In this document: positions 46,861 to 58,256 of the stretch, piece by piece
Layout of the letters: every line of letters begins with the position of its first letter
Position numbering within the stretch: position 1 is the first letter of the stretch
NCBI GenBank assembly: GCA_025201365.1
Contig: JAIXMF010000017.1
Location: 434,001 to 498,000 of the forward strand
From: Syncephalis plumigaleata
Taxonomy: Eukaryota; Zoopagomycota; Zoopagomycetes; Zoopagales; Piptocephalidaceae
Direction: 5' to 3'
Length of the DNA stretch: 64,000 bases
The notes under the pieces: generated by a model
Seen by the model: only the letters and a program-made list of their open reading frames with translations
What the model was told of the DNA's origin: nothing
The model's database searches: none
Translations under genes and position numbers: made by a program

Positions 46861-47270
46861 TGGTTATCGCTACTCACATCTAAATGGGTAAGTTTTATTA
46901 TCATCACTATTATTTATTCGTAAAAAACAAAAGACTTACAGTGCTAATTGATTGGAAATGCTTGGTATAGATTTATGAATAACAATTATAGATTAATGTA
47001 TATGATTAGGATAAGCGAGTGATTATTGGTATACACGTAATAGCAGTAGTGCCACATGAACGGATATGTTTATTGCCGAATGTACCCCCATATTATGAAT
47101 GAGGGCATCATCGTCATCACTATTAGCACAGCTGCTCTAGTTGCAACGATGGTTGATAGGGAGCACGCGGGGTTGTGGAGCACTTGTAATCCTTTTTAAC
47201 ACGCTTATATCATATTCTGCCACTTCTACTACTGCTACTATAACACGGAATAGTCCTACCACTAAACTGT
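46861..47270. other. Transposon right end and promoter of the carboxylase gene
   Basis: 46861-46965 is the right end of the Fanzor-bearing element; 46966-47270 leads to the carboxylase start. Frames open upstream of 47271 but do not join cleanly to the conserved coding sequence. Confidence 0.4.
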
Positions 47271-49503
47271 ATGGAGAATCCAATAGCTGGTATGGAACGA
47301 GAATGTCCACGCTATCAAAGTAATGTGGACACTACCACTCCGGAATATAAGGAGAACTATGCTGCCATGCTACAACTGGTAGAGGAGTTGAATGAACGTC
47401 TTCAAACGGATGGCACTTACCAAGGCAAGGAGCGACACATACAACGTCACCTTAAACGAGGTCAACTATTAGGTAATTAGTTAGCAAGAGAGGGAAACAA
47501 CGTGTATCCTATGGTATTCATACTATGCTTGATGATGAATAGCACGCGAGCGTATCGAATTACTACTCGATCCAGACTCGCCGTTCCTCGAGTTGATGCC
47601 GTTGGCAGGTTGGGGACAAGATGATATGACGGTGGGTGGATCCATCATCGCGGGTATCGGTCTAGTATGGTGAGTTTGTCCTATAGCAATGAATGAATGA
47701 ATGAACAAGATGCTAACAATTATGATAATGATAATGATGTTGTTGTGATGGTAGCGGTGTTGAATGTCTAGTCGAGGCGCGTGTGCCTACACTGAATGGA
47801 GGAGCGGCAAATCAAGTGGGTGTCCATAAAGGACTACGCTTACAGAAGATTGCCATGGAGAATCGATTGCCTTGCATCTCGCTTGTTCAAACGGCAAGTA
47901 TGATCAGGTTAGTCGATGTTGCAACGAACTAATACGTACTACGGATAGGCTGGTGCTAATTTGGGTCAACAATCATTGGTATTCCATCCGGGTGGTGCAG
48001 GATTTAGAAATCTAGCTATTGCGTAAGAAGTTGAATATTTGCTTTTAGTCAATGATTGTAGTTATTGATTGTAGAATAATGGCAATAGATCCAAGATGGG
48101 TATTCCTACATGTAGCATTGTGTTTGGATCATCGACAGCAGGCGGTGCCTATTCACCCGGATTAAGCGACTATGTCATTATGGTCAAGAATCAGGCACAA
48201 GTATTTCTCGGTGGACCGCCTCTCGTTAAGATGGCCACCGGTGAGATAACCGACGCAGAGAGTCTCGGTGGTGCCGATATGCATAGTCGAGTATCGGGTG
48301 TGTCGGATCAATTGGCGATGGACGAGATTGATGCGATTAGGAAAGCGCGCGAATACATGACCAGTCTTAACTGGCAGAAACAGGGACAACTACCACTACG
48401 ACATCTATACGGACCGAGTAGCGGGTTGGTTGAAGAACCGATCTATGATAGAGGTAAGTGAATGAATAGGATAGGATAGGATAGGATAGGATCTAGGGTT
48501 ACTTATATTATTGATGCATTCCTTCTAGATGAGTTACTTGGAATTATTCAGGCTAATATTCGGAAACCATTTGAATGTCGCGAGGTCATCTGTCGTATTG
48601 TGGATGGATCTCGTTTCTCGGAATTCAAACCACTCTATGGCTCTAATATCGTTTGTTGTTGGGCTAGTATTCACGGTGAGCATCACTAGAACCACATACA
48701 CATCTAGATAGCTTGATATCAATTGATGCTAACAAGTAAAATGATAGGTGTCCCGGTGGGTATCATTGCCAATAACAATGTTATCTTCAATGCAGAGGCC
48801 AATAAGGCTACCCATTTTATACAACTATGCAATATGCGGTAAGTCACTATCATCATGATCAATTAAAAGTATGCTGTACTAATATCGCATGACTAGTAAT
48901 GTTCCATTGATCTTCCTACAAAATATCACGGGATTCATGGTGGGTCGTCAATACGAGGCATCGGGTATTATCAAGTCGGGCTCGCAGTTTATCAATGCCG
49001 TATCGAATAGTGAAGTGCCTGCCATCACTGTAATTATGGGTGCATCCTACGGTGCGGGTAACTACGCCATGAATGGACGTGCCTATGCACCACGCTTCCT
49101 ATGGTCCTATCCGAATAGTCGATGCAGTGTCATGGGATCTGAACAATTGGCCGGTGTCATGGATATGGTGGTACGCGAGAGTGCAGCCGCGTAAGTATCG
49201 CCCTTTTGTTTTACTCTAGCAATGATGAATCGCACACTTACCTAAATGTATATGATGCATTGACAATGATCGACAATGAATAGAGCGGGTCGTCAAATTA
49301 ACGAGGAGGAACAGGAGGCGCGCAAGGCTATCATGCAAGATATCGTGGAGCGAGAGGCCGACGTCTACTACACGAGTAGTCGTCTAGTGGATGATGGCAT
49401 CATTGATCCACGAGACACGCGTACCATCCTAGGTATTTGTTTATCGGTAGTGTATGGCACACCAGTGAAGGGTGGCAATCTTCATGGTATATCTCGTATT
49501 TAA
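47271..49503 (+). CDS. Acyl-CoA carboxylase, carboxyltransferase (beta) subunit, bacterial type
   Basis: Biotin-dependent carboxyltransferase of the crotonase-fold AccD/MCCB/PCCB superfamily. The sequence runs [205 protein letters not shown] and [20 protein letters not shown]. Glycine-rich oxyanion sites ([19 protein letters not shown]) are intact. Motifs such as [11 protein letters not shown] and [11 protein letters not shown] are closer to bacterial acetyl/propionyl-type subunits than to the usual mitochondrial MCCB, so the substrate is uncertain. The second partner (biotin carboxylase) is not here. One intron (47894-47948) starts GCAAGT, a GC-AG intron. A GGATA minisatellite sits in another intron (about 48467-48491). 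Confidence 0.88.
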
Positions 49504-49790
49504 TCGAATACTACGAATAATTCTGAATGATGATAATGCTACTCTAATCTAATCTACTCACTAATCAATAGCGAATCAAGCTTAGGCGATTGTTTATTAA
49601 AGCATACTAGTATACTAGAATAATGCATGATTAAACATTGTTGTAATCATATTTGTATATATGTATATTTAATGACAATTTATTACAATTAACAATCAAG
49701 TAGACATCAATGAGAGATTGCTTATAACTGACGTGGATCCATTCCATCATCTTGAATCAACTGGAGTATAGATCGTGCTCATACTACTAA

Positions 49791-50432
49791 TTATCGGTCT
49801 TCACACCATGAATTCTCGCGCTTCACTTGCTCTTCTTCTTCAGGCGAGAAATCATTCGTTATATTGAATGTCTTGCGAATTTCCTCGGGCGATTTATTCT
49901 TGATCATATTGGCCACCGTCTTGCATGTCAGATCCAACATGGAACGAATATCCAAGTAGTTGGCAGCCTAATTCGCATAATATTAGCAGCTATAACAGCT
50001 TGCTATTATTATTATTATTATTATACGCTTACCAGTATCATTTCATAGAGTGTGCCTTGATCCACACGACAGAATTCCATATCCCATTCGTCGATATCGT
50101 CACTTGACGTGTAATTCGTGCCATTCACGCCATTACCACCATTCTTGGATGTACTTTGAGCATCCACGTCGGGATCATTGCGATGATGCTCGCAATACTC
50201 GATTACTTTTGCCAGTATGGGACCACTTACATTAGGTAAGGGAATGACTGTATTCGATAATAGCAAGTATTAACACGCTAACGGCAGACAACCTACGATA
50301 CTACTATCAAGCATACTGACCTGCATCAGTCTCGCCAACATCCTCGAGCATATTCTTGATGAGAAGTGACTTTTCAATAACACTTCGGTCTACCTCGAAT
50401 TCCGAACCCTCTGAACTATGTAGTCGCACCAT
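49791..50432 (-). CDS. SKP1: SKP1, SCF ubiquitin ligase adaptor
   Basis: Links F-box proteins to cullin-1 and also acts at kinetochores in yeast. The exons encode [58 protein letters not shown], a Ser/Asn/Gly-rich insert, then [60 protein letters not shown] and [16 protein letters not shown]. This is the complete SKP1 BTB/POZ fold plus the F-box-binding C-terminal helices. Two introns in frame. The stop is the TAA at 49791-49793. The acidic loop insert between HRNDP and DEWD is normal for fungal SKP1. Confidence 0.96.
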
Positions 50433-51377
50433 GATTGCTTAACAAAGGAGAATACGATAGAGAAGAATGAGAGGAGTAATCTATTGATTCGGGAAAATAA
50501 CGTATAAATGGTATACGAGTCAAAGTATCATTGATAGGAAAGAGATGGAGATTCGATAACGTATTGATTTATTAGTCAATCGTCGATTAATGTACAAATA
50601 TAATTGGTTGCCAACCATATTGTCACTTTATTCAATTAACCTTGTATAGAATATTCACGTCAATAGTATATCAGGTAACAACCTATGTCGTGAACACTGG
50701 TCTACACGAGTGTAATATTAAGGCATGATGTAATTGAATGATTGGGAACACGAATATACCGGTTGCACTATGGTTTGATATTAAGGAACAAACAAAGCAA
50801 GACTTTTTATTATCATAAACTGCGTATTATCTACTTAAAACATTGTATGACAGCATGCATATTGCAAATGTTCCGTAATCGAATACGTAGACTACATCAT
50901 TTACACGATAGAGGAATATGATGTTGCTGTTATCTTGTATTCAGCATACGAAATTAACTATACTACTGCGCAAATTGGATGAAAAAAGCCTGTAATACTA
51001 CTACAGGATAATTACCAATAAAAGACACTTTAGCATGCCACCTGAATAAATGGAACAAGCACAAACACACACATGTGTGTGGCTAACCACAACAACAACA
51101 ACCTTCTACTACGCTAACATGATTCAGACTGCACGATGCACGGAATGGCCCCTTTTTTTCCACTCACCATACAACTTGTATCACCATCTCTCTCTCTCTC
51201 TCTCTCTCGAGGAGTACCCTCTCTTTCTCGCTCGCTCACTCGTCCACACTTGTTTAGTCGTGCTGCTTGTTGACATAGTCCGGTTTCTGTATACTGTCGC
51301 TTCTTATCCTGCCTTGTGTGCAATAAGAAGCAGGATACGGTGCAGGATCTACATTTAAACATCCGCAGCTACTTTTC

Positions 51378-51410
<33 letters not shown>

Positions 51411-51736
51411 TTTATCTAGCACTAATAACAGCAACAATATATCCACCATTTATTATTTTATAATTTCAATACTGCCTTTCCTCTTTCCTAGTCGCTCATT
51501 CAAAGTGATTGTATGAACGGGCCTGGTCTGCCTCTTTTATTGTCGTTTGTATGGTGGCTTTGTTGTTACATGGTCACTTACTTGCCATCCTTCCATCCTT
51601 TCCTTTCTATCATACCTACACGCGCACACTAGTTTCTCTCTTTCCTTCTTTTACAGGTTACACTTGCACTCATTCTAGCACTATAACACGCTCACTTTGC
51701 ATTCGTATATAACACTATTTATCTATTCGTTTGCTT

Positions 51737-51772
<36 letters not shown>

Positions 51773-52335
51773 TCTTTCTTTGTGATTGAATACGCGATAA
51801 CTACTAGTGTGACCAGCGTGGTATTTGATTATCCGACGTTCACTGGTGAACCCAGTCGGAGTCTAGCCATATCATTTTAGGCATTTTCTTTTTTCAAGCG
51901 ACCTACCATCCTCCATTCTTCAATCGCTTTCTTCTTTATTACCACTTTATTATCTCTATTTTATTACTATATTATTATATTATCCTACTTGTCTTGATTC
52001 AATCTATCGTTCACTCAGATTACGACACCTACACTTACGATACACTATTGGTGTCTATACAGTTAATTAATTTATACTAGGCTATTCTACATCGTATTTG
52101 TTTTATTTGGTTGTTGTGATTTAATCATTTTTCAAGTCATCATCTGTGTCGGCATTGCTGCATACAACTTCTACACCCTAACCATACTCGACAGTTTTAT
52201 GCATACATCCTTGACTCGTGCTTCGCCAAGTCAGCATTTTTTTGATACGATCGACAACACTCGTCCACTAGCTTGATTTCCACTAAAGTTACTTACACGG
52301 TGTAGTATTGAGAAGCATTGAGCCTTGGTGTTAAT
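50433..52335. other. 1.9-kb intergenic with simple repeats and a transposon end
   Basis: Holds the lone transposon end at 50962-50992, a TC run (51186-51208), TAC repeats (51379-51410), a long TG run (51739-51769) and a pyrimidine-rich tract. Serves as promoter space for SKP1 (minus) and the kelch-pseudokinase gene (plus). No gene supported; open frames here are repeat translations. Confidence 0.45.
50962..50992 (-). repeat. Lone right-type inverted-repeat end of the Fanzor-associated transposon family
   Basis: The complement reads CAGGCTTTTTTCATCCAATT then TGCGCAGTAGTA, almost identical to the end of the MITE at 60968 (CAGGCTTTTTCCATCCAATT then TGCGCAGTTAG). It is flanked by TA at 50993-50994. 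I could not find a clear matching left end upstream; a weak candidate lies near 50640-50665. Confidence 0.65.
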
Positions 52336-55300
52336 ATGCAAGTGCAAGACAAGCAGCACTCGCTTACGTCTTGCGATCATATTGCCTTTGTTGCATCCAG
52401 CTATGATCGGGATATGGTGCAATCGTCACGTTCGAGTGGGAAATCATCTCGTCAGTCTGACTCGTCCTTCTATTCAATGTCGCGTATACTATTTATTCTT
52501 GTCCTATCCATGCTTACTTTACTAAGCAGTTCATGTTTACTCGCGACATCATTGCAAGGCGTGGATGCTGCCGTGACTAGTACATCTAATCATCATTTGG
52601 TACGACGTGAAATAATGAACATTGGTTCTCCGGTTACACCTCAATGGCGTGCCTTTCATACCGCTTCACTATCCGGAAACTACATGATAATCTATGGTGG
52701 TGTCGCTAATAGTCGCGATGCATTCTCGCAACCCGGTACTAGTGATTTATTCGTCTACTACATCAAAGATGGTCGTTGGTACAAGCCACGTATGATTAAC
52801 GCGCCCACCAATGGGCAACGTATGCATTCGGCCATTACCATTGAAGATGGAATGATCCTCTTCTACGCCACTAACTTTACGGGAACTGATCCCGAATCGA
52901 GGAATCCCATTATGATGCTGTATCCTTCGTCATGGTCGTGGTCTATACCGAAACCGAATGTATCAACGCCACTATCTCGTGTGCGACAAACGTTCACCTA
53001 CGTGAACAAGAGGGCCTACATGTACGGTGGCAGTACACAGGATCCGAATGGTGACATCAACACGGGTTCCATCAGTAATGGTCTAGTGGAGATGAACGTC
53101 GAATCACGCGAATGGATTGATCGTCCAAGCGGTCAGGCTCGTCAAGGTCATACTGCATGCTATCTAAGCAGCAGCAATTCAATTTTAGTATTCGGCGGTG
53201 TGGACAACACATTCAAAACGATTAATCAGCTTAATGTCTACAAGTTGGACGATAAAACGTGGGACTCTAGTCCTGTAATTGACGTAGATAAAGGTTTTCC
53301 ATCAGCCAGGTAAGTTATTGTAATGTGACCATTGCTGCTCGTATTACTTACATTCATCGATGTACTAGAATGGGACATACTGCAACCTGTCTCGACAATA
53401 AGATGATTGTATTTGGTAGGTTATGTTTGCATGACGTATAACGGATCTACTCGATTATTTACACGTTAACTACTCTAGGTGGCACTCCTGATAATGATGG
53501 AAAATCCACTGTGCTTTCATCCAACGATATCTGGGTTCTAGAATCGATAGATAAAGGTAAAAAGTATTTGTGGTCGAAACCGCAAATGAAGAATACAAAT
53601 CATGCACCTCCACCACGTATGGGTAAGTGAATAAGAACAAATGACGAGTGTATTACGTGTGATTATTAACATTTCTCTTTCTTTCTTCCCTTGCTCTTCT
53701 TTCTTTTTTGCATCAACTGGTTAATAGGACATACTGCTGTTCTAATCGGAAATCGTATCTTATTTTGGGGCGGTGTTAGCAATAGTGATGATTTGCGTAT
53801 GTACGCTCTTGACACAGATACATGGACGTGGTCGCATGCCGAAGTTGACTCGATGCTTCCTGAACCGGGAGAAGTAAGCCAGGATGGCGAGAAGAAGAAC
53901 GATAACGGCACAGTGGTGATTATTGTGTCCGTTGTGTGTGGTCTAGTAGGACTACTCGCCATCATTGCGTTCATCCTACTTGGTCTACGAAAGAGACGTG
54001 CTCGCAAGTTGAATAATGGCCAGAATAGCGGCACTACTATCATAGTTGCCAATGGTGCTGCCAATGGTACAACCAGCAATGGTAGTAAGGCATTGTTGAG
54101 GAAGGAAACCCTAGACGATATGAGTCTTGGCTCTCAGTCACCAAGTAGCGTCGAACATCCTAGCATGACTGAGGTTGCGAATAGCGGCAAATACTTGAAT
54201 AACAACAACGGTGACAACAACAACAGCAGCAAACGCAACAGTCAAAACCTTTTACTTATTGGACGACCGGTGATTAATAGCGAGACAAACTCGCCACGCG
54301 ACTCTAACGGCGATCTATCGACTGCTGCTGCTTCCGATCCAACACCACGCGTACAACGTAAGGGCAAGCGTCGAGTTGGTCGTACTACCAATGCATCCGC
54401 TAATACACCCAGCGGTATCGATGATGACGACGATGACGACGATGTTGATCGATGGACATTTGCCTCGTCCATTTCATTCGGACAAAACGCGAATCCCAAT
54501 AGCAAATCTCGTGTATTCAGCAATAGTCACAATAATAATAGCAATAACGAGATACGACCGGCACGCTATTATCCACCACTTGCCGCACTACCACGATCAC
54601 GATCCATGTCACAAGCGGTATTCCGTGCAAATCTACCGGCCCACTCCGCGACACCATCCGAATCTACGTCTAACGATGTGACACTACCGCTAACTCAAGT
54701 GATCTCACCGCCAATGAGTCCAAATCTACAACCAGGCAGTGTTATTTCCGGCATGGTCAGTCCACTTGATCAGATCGCTCGACTTCGCTTGAATCAAATG
54801 AAACGAGTCGGTGAAGGCGGCGATAATAGCAACAACAACAACAACAACAACAATGGTGATGATGGCAGCGGCAAGCAAGAGACAGCACCGACACAGAACA
54901 ACGAGTTGAAGCCAGCCTATACTACATTGCATCCAGATGCATCATCCACCACGGCGAGTATCGCTGCCATGCTACGCGACGATGTTAGCGAGAATAGCTC
55001 GCACAAGTCTAACGAGAGTCCCGACGAGAAGATTCAAGTACGTGGAGGCGATGCACGCGAGAGTGTTGAAGGCTACTTGGTAGGCACCGCTGGTAGTCGC
55101 AGTATTACGGATCCTGGTGTATTACACGAGGAATCGGCCGAGGATGCATTGGACGGTACCGATGAAGATGACGGTACGGGTACAAAGCCTGCCTTACATC
55201 GACATCCAACACTCGTACGTATTGGTTCCGACGTACTACGACCAGGCTCAGTGCTATTCAATCGTTATATTCTACTTGATAGACCGGCGCCGAATCTGGC

Positions 55301-56166
55301 CACCGATGCCGTCGTTATTTATGCCGCGGACGATACGGCAGGCGAGATGGTCGTGTTGAAGATGTTTGTCTCGCGTACCGCTTGGGAACGAGAATATGTT
55401 GCACTTCGTTTCTTGCGTAGTCCACAGGTGGCGGCATTGCGTAATATTTACAATCTAGCCGATGAACGTACGGGTACAGAGCGATATGTATTGGTCACCG
55501 AACGATACGGTCGAGCATTACCGGAACTACTTTCGAAACTGGACGACAACGGCGATTTGGATCTCAACATGCGCACCGGTATATCACGTTCTATTGCGGA
55601 ATGCTGTCGACATGCCACGCTCAAGGCTTAGTTATAGGCGATTTAACACCAGCGTCATTCGCCAGTCAAACGATGACAAGCCACAGTGTAAACTCGTGTC
55701 ACTCGAGCGTATTCGTCGTCCCGGCGAGATATGGCCAACTGACGCGGGTTGCCACACTCGATACTGTGCACCGGAAGTAGCGGAAGCGGTACGCGATCGA
55801 TCAGAATTGATTGCTGCCGCTACCGTTGATCTTTGGTCATTGGGCTGTATTATATATGTAAGTAGCGCATAGCAGATTAACGTAATTGATATTAACCATG
55901 TACACTTTATTGCTAATTAAGGAAATATTTGCGGAGAAACCATTATTTGATGTCACCGCTTCGGATGAGCAAGTACACGCATTCTTGATTCTAGCGGAAT
56001 GCGGCTCTAGACTGGGACATGTCAAATGGTCGAGGATCGTGTGCTAATACCGGATGACCTGAACGAATGCATTCCCGACGAGTCGGCACGATTGGCAGTT
56101 GCGTCACTTCTCTCGTACAATCCAAACAATCGATTGGCAGCGATTGAAGTGTTGAAGTCGTTCTAA
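52336..56166 (+). CDS. Single-pass membrane kelch-repeat receptor with cytosolic pseudokinase domain
   Basis: The N-terminus has a hydrophobic signal or anchor (MSRILFILVLSMLTLLSSSC; ATG at 52477, or an upstream ATG at 52336). Kelch blades follow: HTASLSGNYMIIYGGVANSR, GLVEMNVESREWIDRPSG, GHTACYLSSSNSILVFGGVD, MGHTATCLDNKMIVFGG, GHTAVLIGNRILFWGGVSNS. A transmembrane helix (VVIIVSVVCGLVGLLAIIAF) and a basic stop-transfer (RKRRARK) come next, then about 350 disordered Ser/Asn-rich residues. The C-terminus is a kinase fold: LFNRYILLDR, VVLKMF (Lys), a VIGDLTPASF catalytic loop, TRYCAPEV, VDLWSLGCIIYEIFAEKPLF. The DFG motif is absent, and the loop lacks the usual Lys and Asn, so it is a likely pseudokinase. 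One-base losses fit near 55613-55619, 55656-55661 and 56024-56026. Stop at 56164-56166. Confidence 0.82.
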
Positions 56167-57353
56167 CTAGATTTCTAGATCATCAGCAGCAGCAGCAATT
56201 AGATCATCAACTAGATCGTCATAGAGAAGTGATGTGTGTATGAGAATTGGATATGATTACACAAAAAAAAAGGCATGAATACACGCAGTTATAGTCTAGT
56301 ATATTCTTTACAACAATAACAACGACTATAACACAACGTGTTGGTAGCATTTCTGTTCATTAAATCCAATATTTTACTATTGTTATTACTAAAAAGAACA
56401 CGCTCGTTACTACAAATATTGCATATCTTTTACTACTATGTTCGTATAATAGCAATAACAAGTTTCTCGAAAGGATCTCGTGTAGGAATGATGGATCGAT
56501 TGTTTAGGTCCATATCTATCCCTAGTGATCGTCAATAGTAGTAGCGATACGGTAACTTCATCCTATGATTGAAAAGCAGTACATGTATGTGGAACATCGT
56601 TTTATGCATTATCGTAGCATATTAGATGATGTCTCAAAGAAAGAAAAACAAGTGCCACAATTCTAATTATACCATGTAGCATTGTGCCAAACATCACTGC
56701 TTATGCATTCTGTAATACGGGCTACTCCTATCCCTATTTTCGCTATTGAGGTAAATGCAAAGCTTTATTGAGGAAAGCGTTGCCACCACACCAAGCCATA
56801 GATTTATTGACATCTTGTCATTCTACTACTTTCGGGTATTCCTACACCATCTAGGATTTACTTGACATTAACAAATATCAATGGAATGGTATGCATTGCA
56901 TTTTGACATGCTAGTATGCTAATGTCGTAGTAAACATGTAGCAGTCATCTTCAGGTTGCGTGTATTTCTTATTCTCTCGAGAACGTCTATTTCTACGCCA
57001 CTATTATTCCCCGCGTATTACACCCCCCCCGCCATCATTGTTAGCATTGCTCTAGTGTTATACTTCATATCCACCGAGACTATCGGAAAGAAAAATATGA
57101 TACCGTACCATCTAAATAATGCGCATATCCCCCTTGTTTCTGTCTTTAATGACTTGAGTGCTAATTATACATGGGGATCTACACTGGATCATCCTCATCC
57201 ACGTACACATCATCATACACGTATTGCACAGTCTGTTGCTATTGTTGCCCTATCTGAAATCACGTATAAAAGTGTTGAACACATCTGCACAACACTTGTT
57301 GCTAATTAGTTATCTACCAATTAAGCAAATCTCTTTCGTATACATGCATCAAA
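56167..57353. other. Intergenic
   Basis: About 1.2 kb between two plus-strand genes. Contains an A-run (56263-56271) and a C8 run (57023-57030). A 117-codon open frame at 56956-57309 has no family resemblance and no codon pattern like its neighbours. No gene supported. Confidence 0.4.
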
Positions 57354-58256
57354 ATGCGGTCACACACCACTGCTTGCACTCTTTGTTATTCACTCGTATT
57401 GTTCTGGCTAATGGCCAGCATTTTGTCTATTTGTTTTATAGCACCCATTGAATCGCGCGCATTATCTGCTCGTCAAATACCAAGTAGCACCGCTGCTGCT
57501 AATGACGGTAATGACGCTAATGATAGTGGTGATGGTGGTGACGTGTCTTCCTCGCACGCTGAGCAATCCACTTCAGTACTCGTGAGAAGAGCAGGTAGCG
57601 GGCCGGATGTTGGTGTCGTACTAACCACCTGCACTATTCCCGACGCATTGGCCCTTACCTTTGACGACGGTCCAGGGAGAAACACCGCCGACATTCTCAA
57701 TGCACTTGGTCGACTAAGCGTGAAGGCAACCTTCTTCGTGAACGGACGTAACGTGGGCGATCTCAGCCGTGCAGAAGATGCCGCTCTGCTTAAGCGTGCC
57801 TACGACGAGGGCCATCAAATTGCCTCGCACACATTCTCGCATGCCGATCTCACGCAATTGAGCGCGTCCGGCATCGAACAGCAAATGACCGATCTCGACA
57901 ATATGATCAAAGGCATTATCGGTGTGCGTGTCACCTATATGCGACCACCCTACGGGAACACCTCGCCTCAAGTATTATCGGTGTTGGGAAGCCTTGGTTA
58001 CCACGTTGTAAATTGGAATCTCGACACTAACGATTGGCAGCATCCCAATGACGCCGACGCTACCTTCCACGTATACCAGAGTGTCATGGGCAATAGCGGG
58101 CCAGGCTCGTCATTCATCAGCTTGCAACACGATATCCAACCGTCGATTGATGGTCAACTCGTAGAACGAGTGGTCACCTATGCGCGATCATTAGGGAAAA
58201 GCCTAGTGCGCGTTGATGAATGTCTAGGCGCTGCTGGTACTGCGTATAGAAACTGA
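57354..58256 (+). CDS. Secreted chitin deacetylase / CE4 polysaccharide deacetylase
   Basis: Zn-dependent NodB-type deacetylase that converts chitin to chitosan in the fungal wall. A hydrophobic N-terminus (LVLFWLMASILSICFIAP) is a likely signal peptide, followed by a short Ser/Asp-rich linker. All five CE4 motifs are present: TFDDGP (motif 1, catalytic base and metal Asp), SHTFSH (motif 2, metal His pair), RPPYGN (motif 3), DTNDWQ (motif 4) and SLQHDI (motif 5, catalytic His). The spacing is normal and the gene has no introns or frame breaks. About 300 residues. It should be active. The stop is at 58254-58256. Shorter than many CDAs because it lacks chitin-binding modules and a GPI tail. Confidence 0.93.
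   Translation: MRSHTTACTLCYSLVLFWLMASILSICFIAPIESRALSARQIPSSTAAANDGNDANDSGDGGDVSSSHAEQSTSVLVRRAGSGPDVGVVLTTCTIPDALALTFDDGPGRNTADILNALGRLSVKATFFVNGRNVGDLSRAEDAALLKRAYDEGHQIASHTFSHADLTQLSASGIEQQMTDLDNMIKGIIGVRVTYMRPPYGNTSPQVLSVLGSLGYHVVNWNLDTNDWQHPNDADATFHVYQSVMGNSGPGSSFISLQHDIQPSIDGQLVERVVTYARSLGKSLVRVDECLGAAGTAYRN

Larger units (their letters stand above)
44328..46965 (+). mobile_element. TA-flanked inverted-repeat DNA transposon with a Fanzor remnant
   Basis: Left end: CAGTGTTTTTCCATCCAATT at 44328, preceded by TA (44326-44327). Right end: about 46905-46965, TTATTCGTAAAAAACAAAAG followed by GTGCTAATTGATTGGAAATG, then TA (46966-46967). Both ends match, in the right order and orientation, the two ends of the 227-bp MITE at 60968-61194: left 110 bases including TAAATAGATT and TTAACACCATTATT, right 60 bases including ATTATTTATTCGTAAAAA. 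So this reads as one 2.6-kb element. Inside are an F-box-like gene (minus strand) and the C-terminal coding end of a Fanzor nuclease (plus strand) ending about 100 bases before the right end. CAG-starting ends with a TA target site resemble Tc1/mariner elements. No transposase is seen, so it is non-autonomous. The right end is more diverged than the left. Confidence 0.65.

Noticed and set aside
47141-47323. Upstream start of the carboxylase giving a mitochondrial presequence
   Set aside because: The frame that begins before 47271 does not join to the conserved coding sequence by a missing base of the usual kind or by an intron; the ATG at 47271 is in frame.
1910-56166. Programmed -1 ribosomal frameshifting as a genome-wide system explaining the frame changes
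   Set aside because: The sites share no slippery heptamer or downstream structure, occur up to four times in one gene, and many sit in plain homopolymers; missing bases in the assembly are simpler.
56956-57309. 117-codon open frame with a hydrophobic start
   Set aside because: Lies over a C8 run and has no recognisable domain; treated as chance.
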